A stretch of DNA of 64,000 bases from Larus michahellis. Taxonomy: Eukaryota; Chordata; Aves; Charadriiformes; Laridae. The stretch is taken from the NCBI RefSeq assembly GCF_964199755.1, contig NC_133918.1, forward strand, positions 2,728,001 to 2,792,000, in the 5' to 3' direction. Within the stretch, counting starts at the first letter, position 1. Each line of letters begins with the position of its first letter. Of the stretch, positions 59,645 through 64,000 are shown one piece after another. The notes below the pieces were generated by a model that was not told the DNA's origin, ran no database searches, and saw only the letters and a program-made list of their open reading frames with translations. The position numbers were made by a program, and so were the translations under genes.

Positions 59645-60075
59645 TCTCCTATCTGGAGCCCCTCTGCTGTGAGGACAGGCTGAGAGAGCTGGGGGGGTTC
59701 AGCCTGGAGAAGAGAAGGCTCCGGGGAGACCTTCCAGCCCCTTCCAGTCCCTAAAGGGGCTCCAGGAAAGCTGGGGAGGGACTCTGGAGCAGGGAGGGGA
59801 GCCATGGGATGAGGGGGAATGGTTTTAAACTGGAAGAGGGGGGATTGAGATGAGATCTTGGGAAGAAATTGTTTGCTGTGAGGGGGGTGAGCCCCTGGCC
59901 CAGGTTGCCCAGAGAAGCTGTGGCTGCCCCATCCCTGGAGGGGTTCAAGGCCAGGTTGGCCGGGGCTTGGAGCAACCTGGGCTGGTGGGAGGTGTCCCTG
60001 CCCAGGGCAGGGGGTGGCACTGGGTGGCCTTTAAGGTCCCTTCCCACCCAAACCAGCCTGTGATTCTATGAATCA
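59645..60075 (+). mobile_element. CR1 LINE 3' fragment, young copy
   Basis: It shares nearly every base with the copy at about 10000-10420, differing at scattered positions, and ends at 'cctgtgattctatgaatc'. It is 5' truncated shortly after the GGAT array. Confidence 0.92.
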
Positions 60076-60260
60076 GAGCAATGCTGCTTTGCCAGGAATT
60101 TGCCACAGAAAGCAGAGTCGTTGGGATACGGTGACCGCTGGCACTGACATGCAGAATCTGAATGGTTGCAAACCTTGTAGGAAATGACGTGTGGGTGACA
60201 GAAGGTGCTGAAGTCACAGCTTTCACCTTCACAGACACTTAATTAACTGCACAGAATGCC

Positions 60261-60278
60261 AAAAAAAAAAAAAAAAAA
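60261..60278. repeat. Poly-A tract
   Basis: A run of A of about 18 bases. Confidence 0.9.
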
Positions 60279-63200
60279 TCCCTGTAAGCTCAATGTGCGC
60301 TGAACTCCCTGCAGCCACCCAAAGGGTGCACGCACCTGCATCCCCCCCCCGAGCATTGCCCCACACACCCAGTGCCCGTGGCCCACAGTTCACTGGGGCA
60401 CATGCAGCATCGCCAACACCAAGCCTTGCTGCTGCTGGGGTCTGGGCTGCTGAGGGGCTTTTCAGGGCTGTCTCGCTCTGTCCCAGCTGCAGCTGAATTC
60501 CCCCGAGCAGCCCACAGAGCCCCTGTATTCACAGACAGTGGGGCAGTGTGCTGTGCGGGTGGGCATGCAGAGATCCCGCCGTGTGAGAAAGGGTCTCCTG
60601 TTTCCCTTGGCACCGGCAGATGAGCTTAGCTCTGTTTAGCCCGGGTCCAGCTGCATCATTAAACTAAGCACCTCTGTCTGCCGGCCCAGCACCCGCTCAC
60701 AGGACACGGCTTGTGCTTCCGCTGGCCCCAAAGGTGGGCTCAGCCAAACCCTTGAGACTCTAGGATGGATTTTTCTTTCCTCTGAGAGCAGAGCTGGGCA
60801 GAGATTTGGGCTCATGGACCTTTGCCAACCTAAGGCCTCCCCCAGAGTGCTGTGATGACAAGCTTTTAATTGAGTAGGTAGGAAAGCGGGGTAGAGAAAG
60901 GAAAGTGGGGTAGGAAAAGGGAAGAGTTGACACAAGGGTCCCTAGAAAATCTGGGGACAAAGCTGTTCTCGTTCCTGGACATCAATGCACTAACCCACAC
61001 TGTCACCTTGGAGCAGGAGCTGCCAGACACCATTTCACACTTACTTACCATGCAAGCAGCAAACTTACCGCAGGCACAGCCAAGCCTTCAAGGGGCATTT
61101 CTTCCGCAGAGCCCTCAGCACCACCCAACACGGGCATCATCACTCCTGCCTGGAAAACAAAGCGCAGGGAGAGGCAAAGGGATGTGACCATGGCCGGGAG
61201 GCAGGCTGGTGGCAGGGACAAGGCCAGAGCCCTACAAACAAGCTCCCCAGCCTGCTGATAGGCTGCTACAGAGGGATTAAATCAGGAATGATGCAGGTGA
61301 AATAGAGTTCGAACAGCCACTAGACAAGCTAGCTGAGTTTAACTAGCATTAAAAATAAATAAATAATAATTTTCAAGACACTTCCCCCTAGAAGCATTAA
61401 AATAATAGGGCAGAAGCTGCTGCATGTGGGACAGTAGCTCTCTAGCAGACGGTTTGCTGCATAGCTATTTTTGCTTAGCTGTGATTAACCAATCTTGCCA
61501 CAAAAAAACCTATATCCTAGACAAAGATCTGGGCTGGGGGAACTGAATTCAGCTGCTCATTAAGGACGCCAGGCGAGATTCCCATCCCTCCCCGAGAAGC
61601 TGATCTGCAGAACAAGCTCCTGCCTTGCAGGCTGCAAAGGTGCAATGGCAAGGCACCGAGCGAGCGGAGAGGAAAGGGTGTCCCCCCCCTCCTGCTGCTC
61701 CCCGAAGGTTCAGCCTCCTGCTGCCAGTCTGTCTCAGCTGCTTGTGCAAGTGCTGTCCTGCCATGATGCTGTAGCCGTGCCGCGGGGCGGATGCAGGAGC
61801 ATGCTCACTCCATCACACATCCATCGGATCAGGGGCGGTGAAGGCTCGGGCCGGTTGGGGCCCAAGAGAAGGTGCTTCTAGAGGGAAGCTGGGCAGCACG
61901 CTGTCAGCGGAGAGCAAAATGGTGGCACCCGACCCTTAGAAAAGCTGCTTCATTCAGAAAATTTGGCATCTGGGGCTAGCTGTATTTGGGAAGGAAGATT
62001 TACACGGGAGACTGGGAGGTAGTGATTCAAGCATCCTTTGGGAAGGTAAGAAAGCTCTTTTCTTCACCTCTGATTTTTGAATTGCTTTTCTTAAATGAAT
62101 CCCAGCATCAGAGAGCAGAGTGCCTGACTGCAGCACGTACTCGGTACAGCTGGGCCTTTCTCCCCCCCCTCCTTTTGCTGCTGTATCACCAAGTTGTGCC
62201 AGGCGCCAGCTCACAGTCAGATAAACAACCAGCCAGGCCCCGTGCACGACAAAAGCAGAAGGGAGGAGGAGAAGATGAAGGGGGGCAGAGGGATCTTTCT
62301 GACTGCTCAGGAATATCGTGGCAGCCCCCAGGGTCCGTGTGCTGCACAAGCGAGCAAGGAGCAAGCGCCTTTGATCAGGTCTCCAACTCTCATAAATATA
62401 CAACAACCAGCTATGAGAGGATTATCCCTTAATCTAAATATTTATAGGGTTTAATTTGGCTGGTGGCTCTGGTGTCATGACAGCACGAAGAGGAGCCTTT
62501 GTAGGGCAGAGCTAGGCTGCATCCTCCTGCGGACTCAGAGGTACCAATCCCCATCATCTCCCTCCCTGCCATAGCTGGACTGTAAGGCCAGCAGCCACTG
62601 GAGACCAGCCCCATCCCCATTCTTACAGCACTGCCTTAAAACTGGTGGGTTTTCTCCCACATTTCACCCAAGGACTGTCCCAGCACCCAGGATTTTACAC
62701 CTGGAGGCATGAGCTCTTCCCTCTGTTTAGGGGGAGCTTCCAGCAAGGGGCAGATGAAATAAGGATGGTCCCTTTTAAACGGATCTTCGACATTGTGAAC
62801 ATCGTGGGGTCGGTGGGGTTGGTGCTGCGCAAGAAGTTTCAAATCCAGCTAATGCCAGAGGACAGGAACGAGTCCCAACACAAATTAAGGGGAAAAGTGT
62901 CCAGAAAGTGTCCAGCTCAGGGTGGGCAGTGTGCTGCTCAGCCACCAGCTAGGGTTCCTCACCGCAGTACTGGGAGCCAGCTTCTGACTTCACTTACCCC
63001 AGTAATGAGATTTGGCATTAGTATGAAACGCAACATTTAAATCAATTGATGCTTCCAGCCTCTGGCTGGAGCTGTGGTCATTTATACCAAGAGAGTGCAG
63101 GAGCCAAACACAAGAAGCTGCAAATCCTGACCTCTGCCATCAAGCCCCAGGAGGGGAGCAGTGGGTCAGCCTTTGGCTCCGAATTATGCGTTTGAGTGCT

Positions 63201-64000
63201 GGTGCCTGGATCTTAGCTCAGAATGACTCTGCTTCCAAACGTCAGCAGGGTTTGGATATCACCGTCAGCTTTTCTCACATGAGGGCTGAGGTAAGGATGG
63301 GATGACAATTCTGGGATCACCCTAAGGTTTGATCCTTGCCTTGAACACCGACTGCCTTAGAGCAAAGTCACTCTAGACCAAGGACCAGCTGTCTCCCGGG
63401 AGAGGTGCTTGTGGCAGGCGCTTTGGATAAAGTTCTGCTCTGCTGCAGCCAGGGCCTGAGGCAGTAGGCAACTGCAGAAGATGGTCCCTGGTACCCTTGA
63501 TGAGGAACTCTAGAGCTTGGCACTGCCTCTCGAACTTCTGACAGAGATAAAAATGGGGATAATATGAGAAACTGAGGATGTTACCAGGCTCTTCTGGGGA
63601 CAGGATTTGCTCCCGTGTCCCTGGATGGATTTTCCAGCCTCTTGGCTGAACGGCTGCATGTGGGATGTATCGGGAGGGTAAATGCAGGGATAAGTCTGGA
63701 GGTTACTGGGGATTGCACAGTGCTCCAGTAAGAAGGCACAGCTGCTGGGTGGCTCTTGGGCAAATCACCTGAGGGCATCCCTCAGGCTGAGCTCACAGAC
63801 AAAAGGGAAAGAGCAGAGCACACATGGGGTTGCATGTTTTTCCCTGATGTCCCCAGTTCTCTCCACTATCTACCATGGAGGGACTTTTTCCTAAATATCA
63901 CCTGTTATCTCCTGTCTTTCTACCTCTTCATCTTGGCTTCCTGCAGACCCCTGCCAGAAGAGACAGGGATGGAGTCACTGGGCAGCCCTACGGAAGACGA
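60279..64000. other. Non-coding stretch at the end of the window
   Basis: No gene can be supported. An AT-rich spot lies at about 61320-61410 and another at 62390-62460. A short segment at 62765-62855 has coding-like codon use but no recognised product. Confidence 0.4.

Noticed and set aside
59488-59754. WMDG-repeat protein
   Set aside because: It is a translation of the GGAT microsatellite running into a CR1 fragment.
1-64000. CRISPR arrays, operons, phage or endogenous retroviral genes
   Set aside because: No regularly spaced repeats with unique spacers, no LTR pairs and no gag/pol-like frames are seen. All clear mobile elements are truncated CR1 LINEs.

Overview
This is a vertebrate nuclear genomic window, almost certainly from a bird. 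CR1-type LINE 3' ends are scattered on both strands, with their characteristic 'gtgattctatga'-type termini. The first ~20 kb are GC- and CpG-rich, as on a small avian chromosome. Genes have introns, and there is no prokaryotic organisation. Only two protein-coding genes can be supported with confidence, and they converge tail to tail.

Region 1 (about 1-22 kb) is GC-rich, has many homopolymer and purine tracts, and carries the coding exons of neurturin (NRTN, + strand). Exon A (11218-11455) encodes the signal peptide and first half of the pro-region, including a 13-serine run. A 2,250-bp intron follows, containing a 36/128-bp minisatellite that ends about 25 bp before the splice acceptor. Exon B (13706-14154) encodes the rest of the pro-region, an RRKR furin site and a 102-residue, seven-cysteine GDNF-family ligand. 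Downstream lie possible 3'-UTR signals, an AU-rich island, a 320-bp purine microsatellite and several decayed tandem repeats.

Region 2 (about 23.3-27 kb) carries one alpha-1,3-fucosyltransferase of the FUT3/5/6 group on the - strand, as a single coding exon (24803-25891) behind a canonical acceptor. A 41-bp tandem duplication with a CCAAT box lies about 650 bp upstream of its start, next to a 300-bp TA-rich block. NRTN beside convergent FUT3/5/6 genes is the arrangement I know from human 19p13.3. The two genes are unrelated in function: one is a secreted neurotrophic ligand for GFRalpha2/RET, the other a Golgi enzyme making Lewis-type fucosylated glycans.

Region 3 (about 27-64 kb) is gene-poor. 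I find no convincing exon of the neighbours expected from mammals (NDUFA11, VMAC, CAPS, RANBP3, RFX2), although short exons could escape reading by eye. It holds CR1 fragments, a GGAT microsatellite, a 24-bp triplication, several AT-rich islands that could be conserved non-coding elements, and one weak two-exon candidate at 27.6-28.4 kb. I see no CRISPR, operon, provirus or other non-vertebrate system. The most interesting signals are the NRTN intron minisatellite, the serine expansion and the 27.6-28.4 kb candidate.
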